Source of the DNA: Novosphingobium sp. JCM 18896
GTDB taxonomy: Bacteria; Pseudomonadota; Alphaproteobacteria; Sphingomonadales; Sphingomonadaceae
DNA: 64,000 bases
Direction: 5' to 3'
Assembly (NCBI RefSeq): GCF_025938095.1
Contig: NZ_JAPCZF010000004.1
Coordinates: 62,001-126,000, forward strand
Shown in pieces: positions 37,764 to 47,254 of the stretch. Position numbers and translations under genes: made by a program. Within the stretch, counting starts at the first letter, position 1. Every line of letters starts with the position of its first letter. The notes below the pieces were generated by a model that made no database searches, was not told the origin of the DNA, and worked only from the letters and a program-made list of their open reading frames with translations.

Positions 37764-38518
37764 CGGGCATCGTCCATCAACTGGCGCATGCGCCGGATGC
37801 TTTGCTCGAGGCCGCAGAAGATCGCCTCGCCGATCAGGTAGTGGCCGATGTTGAGTTCCGCCAACTGCGGAATCGCCGCGATCGGTTGGACGTTCTCGTA
37901 GGTCAGGCCATGCCCGGCGTGCGGTTCGATGCCGTTCTTGGCGGCGAGCGCGGCCATGTCGGCGATACGCCGGAGCTCGACCGCGCGGGCTTCGCCCCCA
38001 CCTTCTTCCAGGCAGGCATGGGCATATTCGCCCGTGTGCAGTTCGACCACCGGCGCGCCGAGCCGCATCGCGGCTTCGATCTGGCGCGCGTCGGGGGCGA
38101 TGAACAGGCTGACGCTAATCCCGGCATCGAGCAGCCGTCCGACGACCGGGGCGAGGTGATTGTGCATGCCCGCGGCGTCGAGCCCACCTTCGGTCGTGCG
38201 CTCCTCGCGGCGCTCGGGGACGATGCAGGCGGCGTGCGGCTTGTGGCGCAGCGCGATCGCCAGCATTTCCTCGGTCGCGGCCATTTCCAGGTTCAGCGGC
38301 AGGCCCGTGGCGTCCTGGATCCGCGCGAGATCATCATCGCGGATGTGGCGGCGATCCTCGCGCAGGTGCGCGGTGATGCCGTCGCCGCCGACCGCGGCGA
38401 CGATCTCCGCCGCGCGCACCGGATCGGGATGATCACCGCCGCGCGCGTTACGGATCGTCGCGACGTGATCGATGTTCACGCCGAGGCGAAGTTTCGCGGG
38501 GCGGATCAGTTCGCTCAT
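37760..38518 (-). CDS. pdxJ: Pyridoxine 5'-phosphate synthase
   Basis: 252 residues. It condenses 1-deoxyxylulose 5-phosphate and 3-amino-2-oxopropyl phosphate to form vitamin B6. [25 protein letters not shown], and GHGLTYENV with TIM-barrel phosphate sites ([11 protein letters not shown]) are all present. The frame extends 29 codons further upstream but [17 protein letters not shown] is the family start. Confidence 0.95.
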   Translation of the reverse strand: MSELIRPAKLRLGVNIDHVATIRNARGGDHPDPVRAAEIVAAVGGDGITAHLREDRRHIRDDDLARIQDATGLPLNLEMAATEEMLAIALRHKPHAACIVPERREERTTEGGLDAAGMHNHLAPVVGRLLDAGISVSLFIAPDARQIEAAMRLGAPVVELHTGEYAHACLEEGGGEARAVELRRIADMAALAAKNGIEPHAGHGLTYENVQPIAAIPQLAELNIGHYLIGEAIFCGLEQSIRRMRQLMDDAR

Positions 38519-38531
38519 CGTCTTCGCTGCC

Positions 38532-39116
38532 TTATGCTTCCGCGCGGCTGCCGGGCTTGATTGCGGGCGTTGCCGCAAGCTCGGGCGGCAGTTCGTCGGC
38601 GGCATAGGTCGGGAAGTTGATCGCGATCAGCGGATAGAAGGGCACGCCCAGGTCCACGCTGCCGGCCGAACGGTCGATCAGCGCTGCCGCGGCGATCACT
38701 TCGCCGCCGGCTGCCTCGATGGCCTTGATCGCCTCGCGCGAGGACAGGCCCGTCGTCACCACGTCTTCCACCATCAGCACCTTGTCGCCGGGATTGAGCG
38801 CAAAGCCACGGCGCAGCTCGAAAGTTCCCGTAGGACGTTCGACGAACATCGCCTCGACGCCGAGTGCGCGGCCCATTTCGTGGCCGATGATGACGCCGCC
38901 CATGGCGGGCGAGACAACCTTGTTGATCTCCTTGCGCAGCTCGCGCGGGATCCGGCCGGCGACGGCGATGGCCAGCCGCGAGGCACGGTCCGGGTCCATC
39001 AGGACGCGCGCGCACTGGAGGTAATGGGCGCTGTGACGGCCCGACGAGAGCAGGAAATGGCCCTCCAAGAGCGCCTTGCTGGCGCGGAACTCGGCGAGAA
39101 CCTCTTCGTCCTGCAT
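38532..39116 (-). CDS. pyrE: Orotate phosphoribosyltransferase
   Basis: 194 residues. The PRPP motif is in [35 protein letters not shown] at the N-terminus binds orotate. It makes OMP in pyrimidine synthesis. This is the long alphaproteobacterial type. AAGGA lies about 11 nt before the ATG, and a TATATA-containing palindrome (39133-39142) upstream may be its -10. The frame stays open for thousands of bases upstream only because it is antisense to the GC-rich cox genes. Confidence 0.95.
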   Translation of the reverse strand: MQDEEVLAEFRASKALLEGHFLLSSGRHSAHYLQCARVLMDPDRASRLAIAVAGRIPRELRKEINKVVSPAMGGVIIGHEMGRALGVEAMFVERPTGTFELRRGFALNPGDKVLMVEDVVTTGLSSREAIKAIEAAGGEVIAAAALIDRSAGSVDLGVPFYPLIAINFPTYAADELPPELAATPAIKPGSRAEA

Positions 39117-39132
39117 GGGTGGTGTCGTCCTT

Positions 39133-39142
39133 CTATATATAG
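39133..39142. promoter_or_regulatory. CTATATATAG palindrome upstream of pyrE
   Basis: This 10-bp AT palindrome sits 17-26 bp before the pyrE start, in otherwise GC-rich DNA between pyrE and coxB. It may hold the -10 hexamer (TATATA) of the pyrE promoter; no clear -35 was found. Confidence 0.35.
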
Positions 39143-39267
39143 AGTGTCGCGAGAGCCGCGGCACGCGTGATTGCGGTGGCGCGCCGCGTAACGGCGCAGC
39201 AGGTTGGGTAAAAATTCCCCTAGAAGCGCTTGAGGCTGCCCGCAAGCGCGCGTATAGGCCGCGCCGA

Positions 39268-39322
39268 ATGGGGTTCCTTCCCCATGGCTCCCGACAGGCG
39301 AGAGGGGGGCAATTCTCTCGCC
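39268..39322 (+). promoter_or_regulatory. Two tandem hairpins in the coxB leader
   Basis: ATGGGG-N6-CCCCAT (39268-39285) is followed by GGCGAGAG-N10-CTCTCGCC (39297-39322), whose 8-bp arms match perfectly. They end 28 nt before the coxB ATG. They could stabilise the cox mRNA or control its translation; this is inferred from pairing only. Confidence 0.45.
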
Positions 39323-39350
39323 GGTGATCGAAAGCGAAAGCAAGAACACG

Positions 39351-40433
39351 ATGAAATTCGGCGAACACGCACGGGCCGCGAGCCGCAAGATTCAGGCTCT
39401 CGGACTCACCCTTGTCCTGTCGGCCGCGCCGCAGGCTGTCCTCGCGGCGGCGCCCGCCGCGGCGGCTTCGGCGGCCGCTCCTGCGGCTGGCTCCTACGTT
39501 CCGATGAAGCCCACCGAGGGCGTCGGCATGCCGGTCGACGGCGCGATCCACCTGCAGGACCAGTACTCGCCGCTCGGCGAATACGGCCACTGGATCCACA
39601 ACGACGTGCTGATGCCGATCATCACGATCATCACGATCGTGGTGCTCGCGCTGCTGATCTGGGTGATGATCCGCTTCAACCGCAAGGCCAACCCGGTTGC
39701 CTCGAAGACCAGCCACAACACGCTGATCGAAGTGATCTGGACGCTGGTCCCGGTTCTCGTGCTCGTCGGCATCGCGGTTCCCTCGATCGACCTTCTCGCC
39801 AAGCAGTTCAAGCCGGCCCCGGCCAAGGCGCTGACGATCAAGGCCACCGGCAACCAGTGGTTCTGGACCTACACCTACCCCGACAACGGCGGCTTCGAAG
39901 TCGTCTCGAACATGCTGAACATCCCCGGCGCGCCGGTGATCAACAACGGCGTGCGCGAAGTCGGTTCGCAGCCCTGGGATGGTCCTTCGCACCTCGAAGT
40001 CGACAACCGCCTGGTCGTGCCGGTGGGTGAGCCGATCCGCATGCAGGTCACCGCTGCCGACGTGATCCACGCCTTCGCCGTGCCTTCGCTGTGGTTCAAG
40101 ATCGACGGCGTGCCCGGCCGCATCAACGAGAAGGTGCTCTTCGTCGAGAAGCCCGGCGTCTACTACGGCCAGTGCTCCGAGCTTTGCGGCGCGCGTCACG
40201 GTTACATGCCGATCGCGCTCGAGGCTCTGCCGCGCGACAAGTTCAACGCCTGGGTGCTGACCCAGTCGGGCGGCGTGATCGACGGTCAGCCGGCACCTGC
40301 CGCGGCCGCCGCTCCGGCCGAAGCCGCCGCTGCCCCGGCTGCTGCCGCTTCCGCCGCTCCGGCCGCCGCTGCCTCCGAGGCCGCACCTGCCGCCGCCGCT
40401 ACCGCTTCCGCATCGCCGGCCCCCAAGGCCTGA
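39351..40433 (+). CDS. coxB: Cytochrome c oxidase subunit II
   Basis: 360 residues. A signal/first segment ending near residue 35 and two membrane helices (about 85-105 and 125-145) precede the periplasmic cupredoxin domain with the CuA ligands in CSELCGARHGYM (Cys, Cys, His, Met) and the aromatic cluster in NQWFWTYTYPDNGG for electron entry. The last 60 residues are Ala/Pro-rich and of no known role. GTG at 39324 is an alternative start. Confidence 0.95.
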   Translation: MKFGEHARAASRKIQALGLTLVLSAAPQAVLAAAPAAAASAAAPAAGSYVPMKPTEGVGMPVDGAIHLQDQYSPLGEYGHWIHNDVLMPIITIITIVVLALLIWVMIRFNRKANPVASKTSHNTLIEVIWTLVPVLVLVGIAVPSIDLLAKQFKPAPAKALTIKATGNQWFWTYTYPDNGGFEVVSNMLNIPGAPVINNGVREVGSQPWDGPSHLEVDNRLVVPVGEPIRMQVTAADVIHAFAVPSLWFKIDGVPGRINEKVLFVEKPGVYYGQCSELCGARHGYMPIALEALPRDKFNAWVLTQSGGVIDGQPAPAAAAAPAEAAAAPAAAASAAPAAAASEAAPAAAATASASPAPKA

Positions 40434-40457
40434 GCTTTCCGATAGGGTTATCCGATT

Positions 40458-42149
40458 ATGGCTACCACCGCCCCTGAGGCCTTCCAGGCGCACGGCGATC
40501 ATCACGATCACGACCACGCGCACGACCATCCGGGCTTTTTCGCCCGCTGGTTCATGTCCACCAACCACAAGGACATCGGTACGATGTACCTGATCTTCGC
40601 GATCGTCGCGGGGATCATCGGTGGTGCGATTTCGGGCATGATGCGCATCGAGCTGGCAGAGCCCGGCATCCAGTATCTCGGGACTTTCGCCAGCATGCTC
40701 GGCGAAAAGAACCCCTCGTTCGACCAGTCGCTCCACCTGTGGAACGTGCTGATCACCGCCCACGGCCTGATCATGGTGTTCTTCATGGTCATGCCGGCGA
40801 TGATCGGCGGCTTCGGTAACTGGTTCGTGCCGCTGATGATCGGCGCGCCGGACATGGCCTTCCCGCGCATGAACAACATCTCGTTCTGGCTGACCGTCGC
40901 GGGCTTCATCTCGCTGATGATCTCGCCGTTCGTGCCGGGCGGCACGGGTAACGGCGCCGGCACAGGCTGGACCGTCTACGCCCCGCTGTCGACCAGCGGT
41001 TCGGCAGGCCCGGCCGTCGACTTCGCGATCTTCTCGCTCCACCTTTCGGGCGCTGGCTCGATCCTCGGCGCGACCAACTTCATCACCACCATCTTCAACA
41101 TGCGCGCGCCGGGCATGACCCTGCACAAGATGCCGCTGTTCGTCTGGTCGGTGCTGGTCACCGCCTTCCTGCTGCTGCTGGCCCTTCCGGTCCTCGCTGC
41201 GGCGATCACCATGCTCATCACCGACCGCAACTTCGGCACCACCTTCTTCGATCCGTCGGGCGGTGGCGATCCGGTCCTCTACCAGCACCTGTTCTGGTTC
41301 TTCGGCCACCCCGAAGTGTACATCATGATTCTGCCGGGCTTCGGCATCATCAGCCAGATCGTCTCGACCTTCTCGAAGAAGCCGGTGTTCGGCTACCTCG
41401 GCATGGCCTACGCCATGGTCGCGATCGGCGTCGTCGGCTTCATCGTGTGGGCGCACCACATGTACACCACCGGCATGTCGGTTAACACGAAGATGTACTT
41501 CACCGCGGCGACCATGGTCATCGCCGTTCCCACCGGTATCAAGATCTTCTCGTGGATCGCGACGATGTGGGGCGGTTCGCTGAGCTTCAAGTCGCCGATG
41601 GTCTGGTCGATCGGTCAGATCTTCCTGTTCACGGTCGGTGGCGTGACCGGCGTGGTCCTCGCCAACGGCGGCGTCGACGACGTGCTGCACGACACCTACT
41701 ACGTGGTGGCGCACTTCCACTACGTGCTGTCGATGGGCGCGGTCTTCGCGCTCTTCGCCGGGTTCTACTACTGGTTCCCGAAGATGAGCGGCCGCATGCA
41801 CAGCGAGTTCCTCGCGCACCTGCACTTCTGGGTGTTCTTCGCGGGCGTGAACGTGCTGTTCTTCCCGATGCACTTCCTGGGCCTGCAGGGCATGCCGCGT
41901 CGTTATCCCGACTATGCGGAAGCCTATGCCCACTGGAACCACGTGGCTTCGGCCTGGGGTTACTCGATCATGGCCGCGGGCATGCTGATCTTCTTCGTGA
42001 ACATCATCTACTCGCTGCTGGCCGGCAAGAAGGCCGCAGACAACTACTGGGGCGAGGGCGCCACGACGCTCGAGTGGACTCTGTCGAGCCCGCCGCCGTT
42101 CCACCAGTTCGAGACGCTGCCCGTCATCGACGACAAGGCACACCACTAA
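40458..42149 (+). CDS. coxA: Cytochrome c oxidase subunit I
   Basis: 563 residues with 12 membrane segments. Heme and CuB ligands are visible: the His in [12 protein letters not shown], the HPEVYI box with the Tyr-His pair, the HHMYTTG pair, and HFHYVLSMG. It carries the D- and K-channel residues of the A-type aa3 oxidases. A His/Asp-rich N-terminus ([13 protein letters not shown]) resembles a metal-binding extension. It is followed by a terminator. Confidence 0.97.
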   Translation: MATTAPEAFQAHGDHHDHDHAHDHPGFFARWFMSTNHKDIGTMYLIFAIVAGIIGGAISGMMRIELAEPGIQYLGTFASMLGEKNPSFDQSLHLWNVLITAHGLIMVFFMVMPAMIGGFGNWFVPLMIGAPDMAFPRMNNISFWLTVAGFISLMISPFVPGGTGNGAGTGWTVYAPLSTSGSAGPAVDFAIFSLHLSGAGSILGATNFITTIFNMRAPGMTLHKMPLFVWSVLVTAFLLLLALPVLAAAITMLITDRNFGTTFFDPSGGGDPVLYQHLFWFFGHPEVYIMILPGFGIISQIVSTFSKKPVFGYLGMAYAMVAIGVVGFIVWAHHMYTTGMSVNTKMYFTAATMVIAVPTGIKIFSWIATMWGGSLSFKSPMVWSIGQIFLFTVGGVTGVVLANGGVDDVLHDTYYVVAHFHYVLSMGAVFALFAGFYYWFPKMSGRMHSEFLAHLHFWVFFAGVNVLFFPMHFLGLQGMPRRYPDYAEAYAHWNHVASAWGYSIMAAGMLIFFVNIIYSLLAGKKAADNYWGEGATTLEWTLSSPPPFHQFETLPVIDDKAHH

Positions 42150-42179
42150 GCCGCTTCCCGCGAGGGACGCGACACGAAG

Positions 42180-42209
42180 GGGCCGGCGGAGCGATCCGCC
42201 GGCCCTTTT
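42180..42209 (+). terminator. Rho-independent terminator after coxA
   Basis: GGGCCGGCGGA (42180-42190) pairs with TCCGCCGGCCC (42195-42205) around GCGA and is followed by TTTT. It lies 31 bp after coxA and 73 bp before ctaB, so the assembly genes are probably reached by read-through or a separate promoter. Confidence 0.9.
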
Positions 42210-42282
42210 GCTTTTCGCCATTCGGCGCAGATCGCGCGGTTTGGCTTTGCTCCGCGCCGATACCGGGCCTATAGGCGCCGCC

Positions 42283-43200
42283 ATGACCACCACCACCGCG
42301 CAAGCTCTGCCCGCCGAGTGGCGCGATTTCTTCGCGCTGACCAAGCCGCGGGTGATGAGCCTCGTGATCTTCACCGGCCTCTGCGGCCTGCTCGCCGCGC
42401 CCGACCACATCAACCCGGTGCTCGGCTTCACCGCGATCCTCTGCATCGCCGTGGGCGCGGGCGGCGCCGCCGCGCTCAACCAGTGGTGGGAAGCCGACAT
42501 CGACGCCGGCATGAAGCGCACCGCCGCGCGGCCGCTGCCCGCGGGCCGCATGGACCGCACTTCGGCGCGCGACTTCGGAATCGGCCTGTCGGTTGGCTCG
42601 GTCCTGCTGATGGGCCTGGCGATCGGCTGGCTGGCCGCGGCGATCCTGGCGCTGTCGATCGTCTACTACGCGGTGATCTACACGATCTGGCTCAAGCCGC
42701 GCACGCCGCAGAACATCGTCATCGGTGGTGGCGCCGGCGCCTTCCCGCCGCTGATCGGTTGGGTCGCGGCGACGGGCGACATCACCGCGATGCCGGTGCT
42801 GCTCTTCGCGATCATCTTCTTCTGGACCCCGCCGCATTTCTGGGCGCTCGCGCTGTTCGTGAAGACCGACTACGCCAAGGTCGGCATTCCGATGATGCCC
42901 GTGGTCGCGGGCGAGACTTCGACTCGCCGCCAGATCCTGGCCTATGCCGTGCTGTTGCTGCCGCTGTCGGCACTGCCGTGGTTCATCGGCGGCACGGGGG
43001 CGGTCTACGGCGTCTCGGCGCTGGTCCTGTCCACCGGGTTCCTGCTGCTGTCGCTGCGCGTCGGCCTGCGCCAGCGCGCCTCTGAGGACGATACGATGAA
43101 GCCCGAGAAGCAGTTGTTCGGCTATTCGATCGTCTATCTCTTCGCGCTGTTCGCGGCGCTTGTCGCGGACCACTGGCTGGTCCAGGGAGCCATCGCATGA
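42283..43200 (+). CDS. ctaB: Protoheme IX farnesyltransferase
   Basis: 305 residues, UbiA-type prenyltransferase with about 9 membrane segments. The Asp-rich region [21 protein letters not shown] is the CtaB/CyoE signature that binds farnesyl diphosphate-Mg. It makes heme O, the precursor of heme A for subunit I. The ATG was chosen at the start of [16 protein letters not shown]; its stop overlaps the next small gene by 4 bp. Confidence 0.95.
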   Translation: MTTTTAQALPAEWRDFFALTKPRVMSLVIFTGLCGLLAAPDHINPVLGFTAILCIAVGAGGAAALNQWWEADIDAGMKRTAARPLPAGRMDRTSARDFGIGLSVGSVLLMGLAIGWLAAAILALSIVYYAVIYTIWLKPRTPQNIVIGGGAGAFPPLIGWVAATGDITAMPVLLFAIIFFWTPPHFWALALFVKTDYAKVGIPMMPVVAGETSTRRQILAYAVLLLPLSALPWFIGGTGAVYGVSALVLSTGFLLLSLRVGLRQRASEDDTMKPEKQLFGYSIVYLFALFAALVADHWLVQGAIA

Positions 43201-43334
43201 ACCAAGTCGATCGTAACCCCGATCCCGAAGCCGAACGGATGCGTATCATCCGCGGCCGCAACCGCGTGTTCGGCGTGCTGCTGATCGGCTTCGCGGTGCT
43301 GATTTTCGCGATCTCGATCGCCAAGATGGCCTGA
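43197..43334 (+). CDS. 45-residue single-pass membrane protein of the cox cluster
   Basis: ATG overlaps the ctaB stop (ATGA). A charged N-terminus ([20 protein letters not shown]) is followed by one membrane helix (about 24-43, [18 protein letters not shown]). Small proteins of this layout lie between ctaB and ctaG in many alphaproteobacteria (CoxF-like) and are thought to help assembly or stability of the oxidase; no direct motif proves this. Confidence 0.75.
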   Translation: MNQVDRNPDPEAERMRIIRGRNRVFGVLLIGFAVLIFAISIAKMA

Positions 43335-43339
43335 AGCCG

Positions 43340-43948
43340 ATGGCCGTGGATCAAGCCGTCCTGCAGCGCCGCAACCGCCGGGTCGGCATGACCATGGCGG
43401 GCGTCGTACTCGCGATGCTCGGCCTGGGCTACGCCTCGGTGCCGCTCTACCGCATGTTCTGCCAGGTCACGGGCTTCGGCGGCACGACGATGCGCGTCAG
43501 CGAGGCGCAGGCGGCGACCGTGGTCTCGACCAACAAGGACATCCGCATCCGCTTCGACGCCAATGTCGAACGCGGCATGCCCTGGCAGTTCAAGCCGGTC
43601 CAGGCGGTCGATACGGTCGCGGTCGGCGTGCGCGACATGGCGATCTACACGGCCAAGAACACGTCCAACCATACGATCACCGGCACGGCCAGCTTCAACG
43701 TCGAGCCCGAGCAGGCGGGGCGCTATTTCAGCAAGATCCAGTGCTTCTGTTTCACCGAGCAGACCTTGAAGCCCGGCGAGGAAGTGCGCATGCCGGTGAT
43801 CTACTATGTCGACCCCAAGATCCTCGACGATCCGGACAACAAGGACGTCGACGAGATCACCTTGAGCTACACTTTCCACGTGACCGCGGAAGAGAAGGCG
43901 ACGGATGCCGGTGCGAAGGCACTGGACCGCGCCGGAACGGGCGGTTAA
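43340..43948 (+). CDS. ctaG: Cytochrome c oxidase copper chaperone CtaG/Cox11
   Basis: 202 residues. An N-terminal membrane anchor (about 15-36) leads to a periplasmic immunoglobulin-like domain. The copper-binding pair is in KIQCFCFTEQTLKPGE, and the DMPV-like IYYVDPKI follows, as in Cox11. It inserts CuB into subunit I. It sits between the small membrane protein and coxC, 5 bp from the former. Confidence 0.94.
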   Translation: MAVDQAVLQRRNRRVGMTMAGVVLAMLGLGYASVPLYRMFCQVTGFGGTTMRVSEAQAATVVSTNKDIRIRFDANVERGMPWQFKPVQAVDTVAVGVRDMAIYTAKNTSNHTITGTASFNVEPEQAGRYFSKIQCFCFTEQTLKPGEEVRMPVIYYVDPKILDDPDNKDVDEITLSYTFHVTAEEKATDAGAKALDRAGTGG

Positions 43949-44015
43949 GGGCCTTCCGAAATCCATCACGGGCGGTCTAGGCCGCTCCAGCGACGCAACA
44001 GGGACCAGAGGCATC

Positions 44016-44837
44016 ATGGCCGGAACCAAGAACCACGATTATCACATCCTGCCGCCCGACATCTGGCCGCTGGTTGGCTCCATGTCGGCCGTCACCATGA
44101 CGAGCGGCGGCGTCTTCTTCATGCACGGTAACCCGATCGGGAAGTACATCCTGCTGCTGGGCCTCTTCGGCGTGCTGCTGACGATGTACTCGTGGTGGTC
44201 GAACGTGGTGAAGGAAGCGCACGAGGGGCACCACACCCCGGTCGTGCAGCTGCACCTGCGCTACGGCATGATCCTGTTCATCGCCTCCGAGGTGATGTTC
44301 TTCGTCGGCTGGTTCTGGGCCTTCTTCGACTTCTCGCTGTTCCCCTCGGAACTGGCCGAGGTGGTCGGTGGCCAATGGCCGCCCAAGGCGGTCGAAGCGG
44401 TCATGGATCCGTTCGACCTGCCGCTGCTCAACACGCTGATCCTGCTGTGCTCGGGCACCACGGTCACCTGGGCGCACCACTGCCTGATCAACGGCGACCG
44501 CGACGGCCTGAAGAAGGGTCTTTGGCTGACGATCCTGCTGGGCCTACTGTTCACCTCGATCCAGGTCTACGAATACGCCCACGCGCCGTTCCCCTTCGCG
44601 GGCAACACCTATGGCTCGGCCTTCTACATGGCGACCGGGTTCCACGGCTTCCACGTCGCGATCGGCACGATCTTCCTGATCGTCTGCCTCAAGCGCACCT
44701 ACAACGGCGACTTCACCCCCAAGCAGCACTTCGGCTTCGAAGCGGCGGCCTGGTACTGGCACTTCGTCGACGTGGTGTGGCTGTTCCTCTTCGTCGCGAT
44801 CTACGTCTGGGGTGGCTGGGGCTACCCGACGCACTGA
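44016..44837 (+). CDS. coxC: Cytochrome c oxidase subunit III
   Basis: 273 residues with seven membrane segments. YGMILFIASEVMFFVGWFWAFF and the terminal AAWYWHFVDVVWLFLFVAIYVWGG are the family signatures. It binds lipids and supports proton uptake to subunit I. The start at MAGTKNHDYHILPP is preferred over upstream in-frame codons that overlap ctaG. Confidence 0.95.
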   Translation: MAGTKNHDYHILPPDIWPLVGSMSAVTMTSGGVFFMHGNPIGKYILLLGLFGVLLTMYSWWSNVVKEAHEGHHTPVVQLHLRYGMILFIASEVMFFVGWFWAFFDFSLFPSELAEVVGGQWPPKAVEAVMDPFDLPLLNTLILLCSGTTVTWAHHCLINGDRDGLKKGLWLTILLGLLFTSIQVYEYAHAPFPFAGNTYGSAFYMATGFHGFHVAIGTIFLIVCLKRTYNGDFTPKQHFGFEAAAWYWHFVDVVWLFLFVAIYVWGGWGYPTH

Positions 44838-44841
44838 TCTG

Positions 44842-45228
44842 ATGACGGACGAAAATCCGAACACCGAAGGGCAGCCGGGACTCGTTCCGGCTGCCCTTTT
44901 CGGTCTCTGCCCGCGCTGCGGCGCGCGCACGCTGTTTGCCGGTCTGGCGAAGTTCGCCGATCGCTGCCCGGCCTGCGGGCTGGACTTCACCACGTTCAAC
45001 GTCGGCGACGGGCCGGCGGCCTTCCTCACGCTGATCATCGGCGCGCTGATCACGGCGCTGGCGATCGGGCTCGAACTCACCGCGCATCCGCCGTTCTGGC
45101 TGCACGCGCTGCTGTGGATCCCGCTGACCGGTGCCGCCGTGGTCTGGGGGCTGCGCGCCGGCAAGGGCGCGCTGCTGGCCGCGGAATACCAGCGTCGTGC
45201 GGGCGACGGCCAAGCCAAGGACGAATGA
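44842..45228 (+). CDS. DUF983 membrane protein of the cox cluster
   Basis: 128 residues. A zinc-ribbon-like pair of CxxC motifs (LCPRCGARTLF and CPACGLDF) precedes two membrane helices (about 55-100). DUF983 proteins are commonly encoded beside coxC and SURF1 and are presumed to help oxidase assembly, though their exact role is not known. The stop overlaps the SURF1 start. Confidence 0.85.
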   Translation: MTDENPNTEGQPGLVPAALFGLCPRCGARTLFAGLAKFADRCPACGLDFTTFNVGDGPAAFLTLIIGALITALAIGLELTAHPPFWLHALLWIPLTGAAVVWGLRAGKGALLAAEYQRRAGDGQAKDE

Positions 45229-45794
45229 TGCGCCGACTTCCTATTTTCGCGACGCTGCTCGTCCTGGCGGCGGTCGGCGTGATGATCCGCCTCGGCTTCT
45301 GGCAGCTCGACCGGCTGCACCAGAAGGAAGCGCTGCTCACGCGCTATGCTGCGGCGCAGGGCATGTCGGCGGAAGTGCCGTTCCCCCGCGACGAGCGCGC
45401 GGCCGAACCGTTGCTCTACCGGCATGCGCGAATCGATTGCCCGAAGGTGGGCGCGGTCAGCGTGATCGCCGGGCACAATGCCAAGGGCGAGACCGGCATG
45501 GCGCATGTCGCCGATTGCCTGCTCGCGGACGGCGGCACGACGCGCGTGGTGCTGGGCTGGTCGCGCGATCCCAAGCCGGCGCTCTGGCAGGGCGGGGCGG
45601 TAGGCGGCGTGATTGCGCCCGGGCCGCGCTTGGTCGCCGATCCGCCGCTTGCCGGGCTGGAGGCGAACGCGAGGCCCGATCCCGGCGATTTGCCCAACAA
45701 CCACCTGGCCTATGCCGTGCAGTGGTTCCTCTTCGCGGCTACCGCCCTGGTGATCTATGGTCTCGCGATCCGCAAGCGGCTGCGCGCGGCATAG
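45225..45794 (+). CDS. SURF1-family cytochrome oxidase assembly protein
   Basis: 189 residues with membrane helices at each end (RRLPIFATLLVLAAVGVMIRLGFWQLDR and YAVQWFLFAATALVIYGL). These two helices, GFWQLDR, and NNHLAYAVQWF are the SURF1 hallmarks. It helps place heme A in subunit I. It is shorter than typical SURF1 (about 230-250), with a reduced periplasmic loop. ATG at 45225 overlaps the previous stop; 45228 is an equal choice. Confidence 0.88.
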   Translation: MMRRLPIFATLLVLAAVGVMIRLGFWQLDRLHQKEALLTRYAAAQGMSAEVPFPRDERAAEPLLYRHARIDCPKVGAVSVIAGHNAKGETGMAHVADCLLADGGTTRVVLGWSRDPKPALWQGGAVGGVIAPGPRLVADPPLAGLEANARPDPGDLPNNHLAYAVQWFLFAATALVIYGLAIRKRLRAA

Positions 45795-45840
45795 CGGATT
45801 GCTTGCCCTTTGCCGCGCGGCTCGCTAACCGCCGGCTCCC

Positions 45841-47241
45841 ATGGACTACGTCAGCACCCGGGGCAGCGCGCCCTCGCTCGATTTCGCCGGCGCTACGCTT
45901 GCCGGTCTCGCATCGGATGGCGGGCTCTACGTGCCGCGCGCGTGGCCGAGCTTCACTTCGGCCGAGATCGCCGCGATGGCGGGCCTGCCCTATGCCGAGC
46001 TCGCGCAGCGGATCATGCAGCCCTTCGTCGGCGACAGCCTGACCCCTGAGAAGCTGCTCGAGCTGACCACCGCCGCCTATGGCCGCTTCGCGCACAAGGC
46101 GGTGACGCCGCTCGAACAGTTCGACGAACAGCACTGGCTGCTCGAGCTGTTCCACGGCCCAACCCTGGCCTTCAAGGACGTCGCGCTGCAGCTGCTCGGC
46201 CTGCTGTTCGAGGAATTCCTCGGCCGCGGTACGCAGAATCTGACGATCGTCGGTGCCACCTCGGGCGACACCGGCTCGGCGGCGATCGACGCGGTCGCCG
46301 GCCGCGCCAAGGTCGACATCTTCATGCTCCACCCCAAGGGCCGGGTCAGCGACGTCCAGCGCCGCCAGATGACCACGGTCCTCGCGCCCAACGTCCACAA
46401 CATCGCGATCGAAGGCACCTTCGACGATGCCCAGGCGATGGTGAAGCGCATGTTCAACGATGCGGCGATGACCAGCCACTTCAACATCGGCGCGGTCAAC
46501 TCGATCAACTGGGCGCGCCTGATGGCGCAGGTGGTCTACTACTTCGCCGCCGGGCTCCAGCTCGGCGCGCCGCACCGCCCGGTCGCCTTCTCGGTGCCGA
46601 CGGGCAATTTCGGCGACGTCTTCGCCGGCTACGTCGCGGCCAAGATGGGCTTGCCGATCGCCAAGCTGATCGTCGCGACCAACGTCAACGACATCCTCCA
46701 CCGTGCGCTGTCGACCGGCGACTATTCGCAGGGCACGGTCACGCCGACTGCGGCGCCGTCGATGGACATCCAGGTCTCGTCGAACTTCGAGCGCCTGCTG
46801 TTCGACGTCGGCGGCCGCGACGGCCTTGCGCTCGCCGCGCAGATGCACGGCTTCGAGGCGAGCAAGGCGATGCAGCTGACCAACGCCCAGCGCGAAGGCG
46901 CGGCTTCGCTGTTCACCAGCTACCGCGCCGACACCGACGACATGAGCCAGGCGATTCGCTGGGCCTGGGAGAACTGCGCAGAGCTGATCGATCCGCACAC
47001 CGCGATCGGTCTCCACGCCGCGCGCGTCGCCGATCTGCCGCGCGACGTGCCGATCGTCACCCTGGCGACCGCGCACCCGGCCAAGTTCCCCGACGCCGTC
47101 GAGCGCGCCACGGGCCAGCGTCCCGATCTGCCCGCGCGCGTGGGCGACCTGTTCGACCGCGAGGAACGCTGCGTCGACCTGCCCGGCGACTATGACGCGA
47201 TCGCCGAATATGTCGCGGCGCATGCCGTGCCGCGTAGTTGA
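45841..47241 (+). CDS. thrC: Threonine synthase
   Basis: 466 residues. The PLP lysine is near residue 112 in HGPTLAFKDVALQLLG; GATSGDTGSAAID binds the phosphate, and FSVPTGNFGDVFAGY is typical of the long class. It converts O-phosphohomoserine to L-threonine. It starts with MDYVSTRGSAPSLDFAGA. It lies 46 bp after SURF1 and is followed by a methyltransferase gene 13 bp later. Confidence 0.96.
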   Translation: MDYVSTRGSAPSLDFAGATLAGLASDGGLYVPRAWPSFTSAEIAAMAGLPYAELAQRIMQPFVGDSLTPEKLLELTTAAYGRFAHKAVTPLEQFDEQHWLLELFHGPTLAFKDVALQLLGLLFEEFLGRGTQNLTIVGATSGDTGSAAIDAVAGRAKVDIFMLHPKGRVSDVQRRQMTTVLAPNVHNIAIEGTFDDAQAMVKRMFNDAAMTSHFNIGAVNSINWARLMAQVVYYFAAGLQLGAPHRPVAFSVPTGNFGDVFAGYVAAKMGLPIAKLIVATNVNDILHRALSTGDYSQGTVTPTAAPSMDIQVSSNFERLLFDVGGRDGLALAAQMHGFEASKAMQLTNAQREGAASLFTSYRADTDDMSQAIRWAWENCAELIDPHTAIGLHAARVADLPRDVPIVTLATAHPAKFPDAVERATGQRPDLPARVGDLFDREERCVDLPGDYDAIAEYVAAHAVPRS

Positions 47242-47254
47242 ATGAGGGGCGCTG

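Noticed and set aside
38532..42560. A 1342-codon frame continuing pyrE upstream through coxB and coxA
   Set aside because: pyrE is complete from 39116 and the rest is antisense to conserved oxidase genes.
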